A stretch of 64,000 nucleotides of DNA from the NCBI RefSeq assembly GCF_032586235.1, contig NZ_JAWHTD010000004.1, positions 62,001 to 126,000 of the forward strand, written 5' to 3'. The stretch comes from Aestuariicoccus sp032586235. GTDB lineage: Bacteria > Pseudomonadota > Alphaproteobacteria > Rhodobacterales > Rhodobacteraceae. Numbering within the stretch: position 1 is the stretch's first letter; each line of letters opens with the position of its first letter. The notes below the pieces were generated by a model. The model saw nothing but the letters and a program-made list of their open reading frames with translations, searched no databases and was not told the origin of the DNA. Below, in pieces: positions 18,818 to 27,120 of this stretch. A program made the position numbers and the translations under genes.

Positions 18818-19647
18818 GCCGCGACGCGCCCACCGATCCCCGCACCCTGCCGCGCGACGCGGTGCGCCGCGCGCTTGATGCGCAGCGCGCCTATGAGAGG
18901 CGGCGGCAGACGCTGCTCGGGAAGGGCGCGGAGCGGCTGACCGAGCCAGTCGGCGGGCTCTTTGCACGCGCGGTGCCGCCGGCGCTGGTGCGCATGGGGC
19001 TGCGGGCGGCGGACCGGGCGGCGGGGCTGACGCTGCCGGCCGAGATCACGTCGCACGATATCAATGACCCGGATGCCTGCGAGGCCGCCGCGCGGCGGGT
19101 GCAGGCCTGGGCGGTGGGCACGAACGCCGCAACGGGCGGCGCGGCGGGCTGGTTCGGCGCGGCGGGCCTGACCGCCGACATTCCCGCCACCATCGCACTG
19201 GCCGCGCGCAACGTGCGCGCCACAGGCGCGGCCTGGGGCTTTGCCGCCGACAGCGAGGCGGAGCGGGCGTTTCGGCTGATGGTGCTCGAATTGGCCTCGA
19301 CCCATGCCGAGAAGACCCGGCGCGAGACGCTGGGCGCGCTGGACGGCATGGCGCGGGTGCTGGAGACCCCGGCGGGCCGCATGATGGTCGACAAGGGCGG
19401 GGAATGGGTCACCGAAAAGGTGATCGAGCGGGTGCTGCGGCAGATGGGGGTGTCGCTGGGGTCGCGCAAGGCGGCGCAGGTGGTGCCGGTGATCGGCGGC
19501 GCAGTGGCCGCGGTGGTCAATGCCAGCTTTCAGACCGATGTCAGCCGGGCGGCGCGCTATTCCTATCGCCTGCGCTGGCTCATGAGCCGCAACCTGCTGC
19601 CCGCGCCCGAACCCGCGGCCACGACCGATACGGAGGCGGGGGCATGA
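18814..19647 (+). CDS. EcsC family protein
   Basis: A 277-residue protein resembling the EcsC family, named after the third gene of the Bacillus ecs transporter operon; its biochemical role is unknown. Recognisable parts are the helical GLFARAVPPALVRMGLRAAD region, GGAAGWFGAAGLTADIPATI and the C-terminal glycine-rich VVPVIGGAVAAVVNASFQTD membrane-like segment. The start overlaps the synthetase stop by four bases and its own stop overlaps the next gene the same way. It probably associates with the inner membrane. Confidence 0.8.
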   Translation: MSRDAPTDPRTLPRDAVRRALDAQRAYERRRQTLLGKGAERLTEPVGGLFARAVPPALVRMGLRAADRAAGLTLPAEITSHDINDPDACEAAARRVQAWAVGTNAATGGAAGWFGAAGLTADIPATIALAARNVRATGAAWGFAADSEAERAFRLMVLELASTHAEKTRRETLGALDGMARVLETPAGRMMVDKGGEWVTEKVIERVLRQMGVSLGSRKAAQVVPVIGGAVAAVVNASFQTDVSRAARYSYRLRWLMSRNLLPAPEPAATTDTEAGA

Positions 19648-20195
19648 AGGCGGCGATCCTTGCCCTCTTCGTTGCCGTACCGGCGCAGGCGCAGGCGCCG
19701 CTGCCGGAATTCGCCACCTGCCTCGATATCGAGAACGCGCGATTTGAACGCGCGCTCCGGCGCGACGTTGCGGCGGGCGTTGCGGCGTTCGAGGCGGGCG
19801 ACGTGACGGGGGCGGAATATTGCGGCACCGTCGGCATCGTGCGCTGCGATCGCTCCGCCGCGCCATACGACTGCCAGCACGCGCTGGCGGCGGAGCAGGA
19901 TGCGCTGGCCAACGCGGTGCGCGCGCTCTTGCCCGCGCCCGAGGGCGATCCACTTTACCAGGCGCTCTGGGCGCTGGCGCGGGACGTCTCGGCCGGGCCG
20001 GATTGCGCGGGTCAGAACGAGGCCTTTACCGCGTGGTGTGCCGCGCGCGAGGCCAACCGGCGGCTGATGTCGGTGGTGCTGGCGTGGCAGAGCGCGCGCT
20101 ATTTGGGCCGGGTTCCGCCCGCGACCGAAGCGGGCTGGGCCGACGCGCCGCCGCCCCGCCGCCCCGTGGCCCGGCCTCTGGCCGGCAGAGATTGA
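19644..20195 (+). CDS. Exported hypothetical protein
   Basis: A 183-residue protein with a short signal peptide (MKAAILALFVAVPAQAQA). The mature part has six Cys, including FATCLDIENARF, EYCGTVGIVRCD, YDCQH, PDCAGQNEAF and AWCAARE, so disulfides in the periplasm are likely. The tail is Pro/Arg-rich. No family recognised. Its ATG overlaps the EcsC-family stop, and it ends 18 bases before the carboxylase gene, so it belongs to the same transcript. Confidence 0.7.
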   Translation: MKAAILALFVAVPAQAQAPLPEFATCLDIENARFERALRRDVAAGVAAFEAGDVTGAEYCGTVGIVRCDRSAAPYDCQHALAAEQDALANAVRALLPAPEGDPLYQALWALARDVSAGPDCAGQNEAFTAWCAAREANRRLMSVVLAWQSARYLGRVPPATEAGWADAPPPRRPVARPLAGRD

Positions 20196-20213
20196 AGAAG
20201 GACCGAGAAGCAA

Positions 20214-21824
20214 ATGCGTCTGAAATCCGCTTACTTGCCCGGCAGCGACAGCGCCCGGGTCAACCGTGAGGCCCATCTGGAGGCGCTGCGCCAGATCGAG
20301 GAGGCCGCCGCCCTGGCCGCCGAAGGCGGCGGCGAGAGGGCGCGCGCGCGGCATGTGGGACGCGGCAAGATGCTCCCGCGTGAGAGGGTGGCGAACCTGC
20401 TCGACCCCGGTTCGCCGTTTCTGGAGGTGGGCGCCACGGCGGCGTACGGGATGTACGACGGTGCGGCACCCTGCGCGGGCGTGATCGCGGGCGTGGGGCT
20501 GGTCGGGGGCCGGCAGGTCATGGTGGTGTGCAACGACGCCACGGTTAAGGGCGGCACCTATTACCCGATGACCGTCAAGAAGCACCTGCGCGCCCAGGAG
20601 ATCGCTGAGGAGAACCATCTGCCCTGCGTCTATCTGGTGGACAGCGGCGGGGCGAACCTGCCGAACCAGGACGAGGTTTTTCCCGATCGGGATCACTTTG
20701 GCCGGATTTTCTATAATCAGGCGCGGATGAGCGCCAAGGGGATCGCGCAGATCGCGGTGGTGATGGGGTCTTGTACCGCGGGCGGGGCCTATGTGCCGGC
20801 GATGTCGGATGTGACGATCATCGTGAAAGAGCAGGGCACGATCTTTCTGGCCGGGCCGCCTTTGGTGAAGGCGGCGACGGGCGAGGTGGTCACGGCCGAG
20901 GATCTGGGCGGCGGCGACGTGCACACGCGGCTGTCGGGCGTGGCCGATTACCTGGCCGAGGACGACGGCCACGCGCTGGCGCTGGCGCGGCGGGCGGTCG
21001 GATCGCTGGGGGGCGGTGCGCAGCAAGTGCGCACCCTACGGGGTCAGGCGCCGGAGCCGCCGGCCTATGACCCGGACGAGATCCTCGGCGTGGTGCCTGC
21101 CGATCTGCGCACGCCCTACGACATCCGCGAGGTGATCGCGCGGGTGGTGGATGGCTCGTATTTCGACGAGTTCAAGGCGCGGTTCGGCGAGACGCTGGTC
21201 TGCGGCTTCGCCCATATCGACGGGATGGCCTGCGGGATCGTGGCCAACAACGGCGTGCTTTTCAGCGAGGCCGCGCAGAAGGGCGCGCATTTCGTCGAGC
21301 TGTGTTCGCAGCGGCGCATTCCGCTGGTTTTCCTGCAGAACATCACCGGGTTCATGGTCGGCCGAAAGTACGAGAATGAGGGCATCGCCCGGCACGGGGC
21401 TAAGATGGTGACTGCGGTCGCGACGACCTCGGTGCCCAAGATCACCATGGTGGTGGGCGGCTCGTTCGGGGCCGGCAATTACGGTATGGCGGGGCGCGCG
21501 TATCAGCCGCGCTTCATGTGGTCCTGGCCGAATTCCCGGATCAGCGTCATGGGCGGCGCGCAGGCGGCAGGCGTGCTGGCCACGGTCCGGCGCGAGGCGA
21601 TCGAGCGGCAGGGCGGCAGCTGGTCGGACGAGGAGGAGGCCGAATTCAAGCAGCCCACCATCGAGATGTTCGAACGCCAGTCGCATCCGCTTTATGCGTC
21701 GGCGCGGCTTTGGGACGACGGGGTGATCGACCCGCGCCGCGCGCGCGACGTGCTGGCGCTGAGCCTGCGCGCGGCGCTGAACGCGCCGATAGAGGAGACA
21801 CGTTTCGGCGTGTTCCGGATGTGA
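20214..21824 (+). CDS. mccB: Methylcrotonyl-CoA carboxylase, carboxyltransferase (beta) subunit
   Basis: This subunit moves CO2 from carboxybiotin to 3-methylcrotonyl-CoA, giving 3-methylglutaconyl-CoA. The 536-residue length is normal. It has the N-terminal RHVGRGKMLPRERVANLLDPG, the first acyl-CoA-binding half (VYLVDSGGANLPNQDEVFPD, MGSCTAGGAYVPAMSD), and the second half (DGMACGIVANNGVLFSEAAQ, QNITGFMVGRKYENEGIARH, SFGAGNYGMAGRAYQPRF). QNITGFMVG followed by the Tyr-Glu-Asn segment is typical of MCC rather than propionyl-CoA carboxylase. Its alpha subunit follows two genes later. Confidence 0.95.
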   Translation: MRLKSAYLPGSDSARVNREAHLEALRQIEEAAALAAEGGGERARARHVGRGKMLPRERVANLLDPGSPFLEVGATAAYGMYDGAAPCAGVIAGVGLVGGRQVMVVCNDATVKGGTYYPMTVKKHLRAQEIAEENHLPCVYLVDSGGANLPNQDEVFPDRDHFGRIFYNQARMSAKGIAQIAVVMGSCTAGGAYVPAMSDVTIIVKEQGTIFLAGPPLVKAATGEVVTAEDLGGGDVHTRLSGVADYLAEDDGHALALARRAVGSLGGGAQQVRTLRGQAPEPPAYDPDEILGVVPADLRTPYDIREVIARVVDGSYFDEFKARFGETLVCGFAHIDGMACGIVANNGVLFSEAAQKGAHFVELCSQRRIPLVFLQNITGFMVGRKYENEGIARHGAKMVTAVATTSVPKITMVVGGSFGAGNYGMAGRAYQPRFMWSWPNSRISVMGGAQAAGVLATVRREAIERQGGSWSDEEEAEFKQPTIEMFERQSHPLYASARLWDDGVIDPRRARDVLALSLRAALNAPIEETRFGVFRM

Positions 21825-22252
21825 GCGGTGTGACGGTGGCTGAGGCGCTGGCGCGCCATCCCGGGGCGGTGACGTTCAGCTTTGGCGACAGTGCGGCGCT
21901 CAACGCCGAGATCCTGGCGCTGGTGCGGGCCGGGGCCAAGACCGTGACCTGCGACGCGCAAGCGGCCTTTGCCGCGCGCGGCGAACCGCTGCCGGTGGCG
22001 GGCCGGGTGGACATCGCGCTGGACTGGGCGGGCGCGCCGCAGTTGGCGCTGCGCACCGAGGCCGTCGAGGTGATCGCATTTGACGCAATGACCGGGGACC
22101 GCATCGCGGCGCAGGGCGAATTCGCCGATCTGGCGGCGTGGCGGCGCGGCTATGAGGCCTATCTGCGGCGCTCGGGGCATTTCGCGCCCGATGCGCCCAT
22201 GGTGGTCGAGACTTTCGCCGTGGTGGAGGATTTCGCATGTCCCGCGAGGTGA
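21821..22252 (+). CDS. ASCH domain protein
   Basis: A 143-residue protein of the ASCH fold, related to PUA domains. Features are LVRAGAKTVTCDAQAAFAARG (a GxKxxT-type motif), GEPLPVAGRVDIALDWAGAP, TEAVEVIAFDAMT and the closing APMVVETFAVVEDF. ASCH proteins are thought to bind RNA, and some hydrolyse N4-acetylcytidine; which applies here is unknown. It starts with GTG overlapping the mccB stop and overlaps the next gene by 16 bases, so it is translationally coupled between the two carboxylase subunits. Confidence 0.8.
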   Translation: MSGVTVAEALARHPGAVTFSFGDSAALNAEILALVRAGAKTVTCDAQAAFAARGEPLPVAGRVDIALDWAGAPQLALRTEAVEVIAFDAMTGDRIAAQGEFADLAAWRRGYEAYLRRSGHFAPDAPMVVETFAVVEDFACPAR

Positions 22253-22800
22253 CGCGCTTCAGCCGCCATGCGCGCCGGCATCCCAAGTGGGACATGGGCA
22301 GGCCGCCGGGCCGCCCGCGTCGGCCACGGCGCAGGCTGCCGCTGGGCCGCTGGGTGCTCTTTGGTGCGGTCGGTGCGCTGGCCGCGCTGCCGGTGAGCGA
22401 CCGAGCGCTGGGCTGGGTCAAGCCGGGGTTGGATTGCCGCGTGGCGGGGATAGTCGACGGCGATACCGTGCGGGTGCGCTGTGACGACGGGACCACGGGC
22501 TCGGGCCGGGTGCTGGGCTATGACACGCCCGAACTGAGCGCGCGCTGCCCGCGCGAGGCCTGGGGCGCGTTCGTCGCGGGGATGCAGCTGCGCGGCATCC
22601 TGTGGCGCGCTGGGCGGATCGACATCCGGCGCGACGGAGAGGACCGCTATGGGCGGATGCTGATCGACCTGCGGGCGGATGGCCGGTCTGTCGCGGGGCG
22701 GATGATCGCGGGCGGCTGGGCGCGCTCGTATGACGGTGGAATGCGGCGGCCCTGGTGCAACGGCGCCTGGGGCACAGAGAACGGAGCGGGAAATGTTTGA
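22237..22800 (+). CDS. Membrane-anchored thermonuclease (SNase-like) protein
   Basis: A 187-residue protein with a strongly basic N-terminus (about 35 residues), a transmembrane segment (GRWVLFGAVGALAALPV) and a staphylococcal-nuclease fold. The fold shows VDGDTVRVRC, GYDTPELSARC and DRYGRMLIDL, which hold the calcium-binding Asp and catalytic Arg/Glu positions. It would face the periplasm. It overlaps the ASCH gene before it and mccA after it (8 bases), an odd place for a nuclease. Confidence 0.85.
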   Translation: MSREVTRFSRHARRHPKWDMGRPPGRPRRPRRRLPLGRWVLFGAVGALAALPVSDRALGWVKPGLDCRVAGIVDGDTVRVRCDDGTTGSGRVLGYDTPELSARCPREAWGAFVAGMQLRGILWRAGRIDIRRDGEDRYGRMLIDLRADGRSVAGRMIAGGWARSYDGGMRRPWCNGAWGTENGAGNV

Positions 22801-24727
22801 CACGATCCTGATCGCCAACCGGGGCGAGATCGCCTGCCGGGTGATGCGCACGGCGCAGGGCATGGGCCTGCGCTGTGTCGCGGTCTATTCCGAGGCGGAT
22901 GCGGGTGCGGCGCATGTGCAGATGGCCGATGCGGCAGTCTGCGTGGGCGGGCCCGCGCCCCGCGACAGCTATCTGCGCGGCGATGCGATCATTGCCGCGG
23001 CGCTGGAGACGGGCGCGCAGGCGATCCATCCGGGCTATGGCTTTCTGTCGGAAAATCCCGATTTCGTCGAGGCGGTCGAGGCCGCCGGGCTGACCTTCAT
23101 CGGGCCTTCGGCCGAGGCGATCCGGGCCATGGGGCTCAAGGACGCGGCCAAGCGGCTGATGCAGGAGGCGGGCGTGCCGGTGGTGCCGGGCTATCTGGGC
23201 GCGGACCAGGATCCGGGGCATCTGGAGGTCGAGGCCGCGCAGATCGGCTATCCGGTGCTGATCAAGGCGGTTGCGGGTGGCGGCGGCAAGGGGATGCGGC
23301 TGGTCGAGCGGCCCGAGGATTTCGTCGACGCGCTGGAGCGCGCCAAGGCCGAGGCGCGCACCGCCTTTGGCAACGACGCGGTGCTGATCGAGAAGTTCAT
23401 CGAAAAGCCGCGCCATATCGAGGTGCAGGTCTTTGGCGACGGCCAAGCTGCGGTGCATCTTTTCGAACGGGATTGCTCGTTGCAGCGCCGTCACCAGAAG
23501 GTGATCGAGGAAGCCCCCGCGCCGGGCATGACTGAAGAGATGCGTCAGGCGATGGGCGACGCGGCGGTGCGCGCGGCCGAGGCCATCGGTTACAAGGGTG
23601 CGGGCACGGTGGAATTCATCGTCGACGGGTCGGAGGGGCTGCGGCCCGACGGCTTTTGGTTCATGGAGATGAACACCCGCCTGCAGGTCGAACATCCCGT
23701 GACCGAGGCGATCACCGGCGTCGATCTGGTGGAATGGCAGCTGCGCGTGGCCGCAGGCGAGGCGCTGCCGCTGTCGCAGGACGAATTGTCGATCGAGGGC
23801 CACGCCTTCGAGGCGCGGCTTTACGCCGAGGACGTGCCGGCGGGCTTTCTGCCCGCGACCGGGCGGCTGGCGCATCTGGCCTTCCCGGGCGGCGTGCGGG
23901 CCGACAGCGGGGTCAGGACCGGCGACGTGATCTCGCCTTTCTATGATCCGATGATCGCCAAGGTGGTGGTCCATGGCCCGACGCGCGACATCGCCCTGCG
24001 GCGGCTGTCGCAGGGGCTGGCGCAGACGCAGGTGGCCGGGACGGTGACGAACCTGGCCTTTCTGGGGGCCCTGGCGGGCCACGCGGGCTTTGCCGCCGGA
24101 GAGGTGGACACCGGGCTGATCGCGCGCGACCTCGACGCATTGGTCGCCGTGCCGGAACCCGATGCGCGGGTGATTGCCCAGGCGGCGCTGGCGGTGTCGG
24201 GCGTGGCGGAGGCGGCGGACCCGCTGACGGGCTTTGCGCTCTGGCAGCCGAGGGCGCATTGGATCAGGCTGCACCGGGGCGACGCCGACATTGCGGTGCG
24301 CCTGCGCGTCCACGGGCCCGACCGCGTGACGCTGGAAACCGGCGGGGCGACGGTGGAGGCGGCGCGTGTCGGTGGCCTCTGGCGGTTCGACGGTGCACCG
24401 GCGGCGGATGTACATGTGGCGCGGGGCCGGGTGACGGTGTTCGAGGGCTATGGCTTTGCCTTCGACGTCGCCGATCCGCTGGACCGCGCGTCGAGTGCGG
24501 CGGGCGACGGTAATCTGATCGAGGCGCCGATGCCGGGGCGCGTGGTGTCGGTGGCCGCGCGGGTGGGGGCCGTGGTCGCCAAGGGCGACCGGCTCTGCGT
24601 GCTCGAGGCGATGAAGATGGAACACACCCTGACCGCCGCCCGCGACGGCGTGGTGGCCGAGATCCTGGTGAGCGAGGGCGCGCAGGTCGAGGCGGGGGCG
24701 GCGCTGGTGCGGCTGGAAGAGGCATGA
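22793..24727 (+). CDS. mccA: Methylcrotonyl-CoA carboxylase, biotin carboxylase (alpha) subunit
   Basis: The 644-residue biotin-containing subunit carboxylates its own biotin using ATP and bicarbonate, for transfer by MccB. The biotin carboxylase part begins FDTILIANRGEIACRV, with the ATP-grasp glycine loop VAGGGGKGMRLVE, the HIEVQVFGDG strand and the FMEMNTRLQVEHPVTE active site. The C-terminal biotinyl domain carries LEAMKMEHTL, whose Lys is biotinylated by the BirA encoded at 46,511. The start at 22,793 follows GGAGCGGGAA and overlaps the nuclease gene end. Confidence 0.96.
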   Translation: MFDTILIANRGEIACRVMRTAQGMGLRCVAVYSEADAGAAHVQMADAAVCVGGPAPRDSYLRGDAIIAAALETGAQAIHPGYGFLSENPDFVEAVEAAGLTFIGPSAEAIRAMGLKDAAKRLMQEAGVPVVPGYLGADQDPGHLEVEAAQIGYPVLIKAVAGGGGKGMRLVERPEDFVDALERAKAEARTAFGNDAVLIEKFIEKPRHIEVQVFGDGQAAVHLFERDCSLQRRHQKVIEEAPAPGMTEEMRQAMGDAAVRAAEAIGYKGAGTVEFIVDGSEGLRPDGFWFMEMNTRLQVEHPVTEAITGVDLVEWQLRVAAGEALPLSQDELSIEGHAFEARLYAEDVPAGFLPATGRLAHLAFPGGVRADSGVRTGDVISPFYDPMIAKVVVHGPTRDIALRRLSQGLAQTQVAGTVTNLAFLGALAGHAGFAAGEVDTGLIARDLDALVAVPEPDARVIAQAALAVSGVAEAADPLTGFALWQPRAHWIRLHRGDADIAVRLRVHGPDRVTLETGGATVEAARVGGLWRFDGAPAADVHVARGRVTVFEGYGFAFDVADPLDRASSAAGDGNLIEAPMPGRVVSVAARVGAVVAKGDRLCVLEAMKMEHTLTAARDGVVAEILVSEGAQVEAGAALVRLEEA

Positions 24728-24756
24728 GCGGGGGCGCAGGAGCGAAGGAGACCGCC

Positions 24757-25422
24757 ATGATCAGATTGCACCACGTGCCGTTTTCACGCTCGTTCCGGGT
24801 GTTGTGGCTGCTGGAGGAGATGGGGCTCGATTGCGAGATCGAGACCTACGACATACGCGACGGCAGCCTGCGCGACCGCGGCTTTCCCGGCCTGTCGCCC
24901 GCAGCAAGGGTGCCCGCGCTGGAGATCGACGGCATCGCGCTGCACGAATCTGGTGCCATCGTGGAATATCTCTGCGAAACCCGCCCCGAGGCCGGGCTGG
25001 GCCGGGCAGTGGGGCATCCCGAGAGGCCTGTGTTTCTGCAGTGGGTTCACTATGCCGAGACCATGGCGTCGCTGATTGAACAGCTGAACATGAACCACGT
25101 CTTTCTGCGCGATCCCAGCGAGGCCAGCCCGGTGGTGATCAAGCTCAACACCGCGCGGCTGAAAGGCACGCTGGCGGGAATGGAGGCGCGGCTGGGCGGG
25201 TCTGATTACCTGCTGGAGGGGGGCTTTTCCGGGGCGGACGCGATGATGGGGTTCAACCTTTTCGCGGCGCCCTATTACGTGCGGCTGGACCCGTTTCCGA
25301 AGCTGCGCGCCTACCGCGAAAAGATCGAGGCGCGGCCCGCGTTCCAGCGCGCCCGCGGCCGGGACGGAGAGCAGACTTTCTACGACCGCGACTTCTATCC
25401 GGTGCCGGAGGTCAAGGCATGA
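24757..25422 (+). CDS. Glutathione S-transferase family protein (first of pair)
   Basis: A 221-residue GST-like protein. The N-terminal thioredoxin-like half has IRLHHVPFSRSFRVLWLLEE and the cis-Pro/glutathione segment ARVPALEIDGIALHESGAI; the C-terminal half is helical. A Ser in PFSRSFR is the likely glutathione-activating residue. The substrate is unknown. It begins after GGAGCGAAGGAG, about 30 bases past mccA, and overlaps the second GST by four bases. The two are paralogues that share the final FYDRDFYP / YTRDFYP tail. Confidence 0.88.
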   Translation: MIRLHHVPFSRSFRVLWLLEEMGLDCEIETYDIRDGSLRDRGFPGLSPAARVPALEIDGIALHESGAIVEYLCETRPEAGLGRAVGHPERPVFLQWVHYAETMASLIEQLNMNHVFLRDPSEASPVVIKLNTARLKGTLAGMEARLGGSDYLLEGGFSGADAMMGFNLFAAPYYVRLDPFPKLRAYREKIEARPAFQRARGRDGEQTFYDRDFYPVPEVKA

Positions 25423-26084
25423 TCCGGCTGCATCATTGCCCCGAGACGCGCTCGATGCGGACGCTGTGGCTGCTTTACGAGCTGGAGGTGGAGTTCGAGC
25501 TGGTGCTGCACGCCTTCGACAAGAGCCTGCGCGCGCCGGATTACCTGACGCTCTCGCCCGCGGGCCGGGTGCCCGCGCTGGAGATCGAGGGCGAGCGGAT
25601 GTTCGAAAGCGGGGCCATTGCGGAATATCTCTGCGAGCGGTTTCCGCAGGCGGGGATGGGCCGCGCGCCCGGCGCGCCGGACCGCATGGCGTGGCTGACC
25701 TGGCTGCATTTCGCCGAGACCGTGAGCCAGCATGTGGCGGCGCTGACCCAGCAGCATATCGTGCTGCGCGAGGATCATATGCGGTCGGCCTACGTGATGA
25801 AGCTGGAGGCGGCGCGGCTGGGCAAATGCTATGACGCCATCGAGGCGCGGCTGTCGCCGCCGCTGGAGGCGCGGGATTACCTGCTGACCAGCGGCTTTTC
25901 GGCGGTGGATGTGGGCGTCGGGCAGGCGGTCCATCTGGGCCGGCATTTCGTTTCGTTGGAGAACCACCCAAAGCTGGCGGCCTGGTACGGCCGGATCACC
26001 GACCGCGACGCTTTTCGCCGCAGCCTGCCCGCGCCGGAGGAGCGGCTATATACGCGGGATTTCTATCCGCCGTGGCCGGTGTGA
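25419..26084 (+). CDS. Glutathione S-transferase family protein (second of pair)
   Basis: Also 221 residues and the same layout as the preceding gene: IRLHHCPETRSMRTLWLLYE at the N-terminus, GRVPALEIEGERMFESGAI for glutathione binding, and a helical C-terminal domain ending YTRDFYPPWPV. Here a Cys replaces the Val after HH in the first loop, so glutathione chemistry may differ between the two. The pair probably arose by tandem duplication and then diverged; they share roughly a third of residues by eye. Confidence 0.88.
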   Translation: MIRLHHCPETRSMRTLWLLYELEVEFELVLHAFDKSLRAPDYLTLSPAGRVPALEIEGERMFESGAIAEYLCERFPQAGMGRAPGAPDRMAWLTWLHFAETVSQHVAALTQQHIVLREDHMRSAYVMKLEAARLGKCYDAIEARLSPPLEARDYLLTSGFSAVDVGVGQAVHLGRHFVSLENHPKLAAWYGRITDRDAFRRSLPAPEERLYTRDFYPPWPV

Positions 26085-26215
26085 TCTTGCGGAGCGACGG
26101 GCCTTCGGCCCGCCGCGCTGGATGTCTCGGCGCCCGGGGCGCCTCGGCGCGGGAGGGCGGGCGTGACGGGTTTGTGTTTCGGTGGACTTGTGGCGGGCGT
26201 TGAGCAGCCTCCGGC

Positions 26216-26245
26216 GGGGATATTTGGGGATCGGTGAAACGAGGG
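26216..26245. repeat. Dispersed A/T box repeat, copy upstream of mvaB
   Basis: GGGGATATTTGGGGATCGG followed by TGAAACGAGG closely matches GGGATATTTTGGGATCAG with TGAAGACGAGG at 46,472-46,500. It forms the leader just before the mvaB Shine-Dalgarno. Confidence 0.5.
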
Positions 26246-26249
26246 TGAG

Positions 26250-27107
26250 ATGGGCGAAAGAGTCGAGATTTTCGAGGTGGGGCCGAGGGACGGGTTGCAG
26301 AACGAGGCGCGGCCTATTGCGGTGGCCGACAAGATCGCGCTGGTGGATTGTCTGAGCCGCGCGGGGTTCCGGCGGATCGAATGCGCGTCTTTCGTCAGCC
26401 CCAAATGGGTGCCGCAGATGGCGTCTTCGGCAGAGGTGCTGGCCGGCATCCGGCGTGCGCCGGGGGTGTCCTATGCGGCGCTGACGCCGAATATGCGCGG
26501 GCTCGAGGATGCGCTGGCGGCGGGGGCGGACGAGGTGGCGGTTTTCGGGTCGGCCTCGGAGGGGTTTTCGAAGGCCAATATAAACGCCAGCATCGCCGAG
26601 AGCCTCGAGCGGTTCCGCCCCGTGGCCGAGCGCGCGAGAGAGTTGGGGCTGCCGGTGCGGGGCTATGTGTCCTGCGTGGTGGAATGCCCGTACGATGGAC
26701 CGGTGGCGCCCGGGGCCGTGGCGCGGGTGGCGGAGGCGCTGCGCGACATGGGGTGCTATGAGATCAGCCTGGGCGACACCATCGGGCGGGGTACGCCCGA
26801 GGCGGTGGATGCGATGTTGACGGCGGTGCTGGACGGTCTGCCTGCGGAGCGGCTGGCGGGGCATTTCCACGACACCGGGGGGCGGGCGCTGGATAATGTC
26901 GAGGTGGCGCTGGGGCGCGGTCTGAGGGTCTTTGACGCTGCCGTGGGCGGGCTGGGCGGCTGTCCCTATGCGCCGGGGGCTGCGGGCAATGTCGCGACCG
27001 AGGCGGTGGCGGAAAGGCTGGAGGCGCTGGGGTTTGAGACCGGGCTGGACCGGGCGGTGCTGGCGGAGGCCGCGGCGCTGGCGCGCAAGCTGCGTCCGGC
27101 GGTGTGA
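26250..27107 (+). CDS. mvaB: Hydroxymethylglutaryl-CoA lyase
   Basis: This enzyme splits HMG-CoA into acetoacetate and acetyl-CoA, the end of leucine breakdown. The 285-residue DRE-TIM barrel has FEVGPRDGLQNEAR near the start (catalytic Arg and metal-binding Asp), SFVSPKWVPQMA, the metal-site HFHDTGGRAL, and the signature VGGLGGCPYAPGAAGN with the catalytic Cys. A GGGTGAG Shine-Dalgarno precedes the ATG. The 165-base gap before it contains a partial dispersed repeat and could hold its own promoter, but it most likely remains in the operon. Confidence 0.95.
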   Translation: MGERVEIFEVGPRDGLQNEARPIAVADKIALVDCLSRAGFRRIECASFVSPKWVPQMASSAEVLAGIRRAPGVSYAALTPNMRGLEDALAAGADEVAVFGSASEGFSKANINASIAESLERFRPVAERARELGLPVRGYVSCVVECPYDGPVAPGAVARVAEALRDMGCYEISLGDTIGRGTPEAVDAMLTAVLDGLPAERLAGHFHDTGGRALDNVEVALGRGLRVFDAAVGGLGGCPYAPGAAGNVATEAVAERLEALGFETGLDRAVLAEAAALARKLRPAV

Positions 27108-27120
27108 CAGGAGGATGGGC

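Noticed and set aside
22418..24625. 735-codon minus-strand frame opposite mccA
   Set aside because: Antisense shadow; His/Arg-rich, no start signal, no family.
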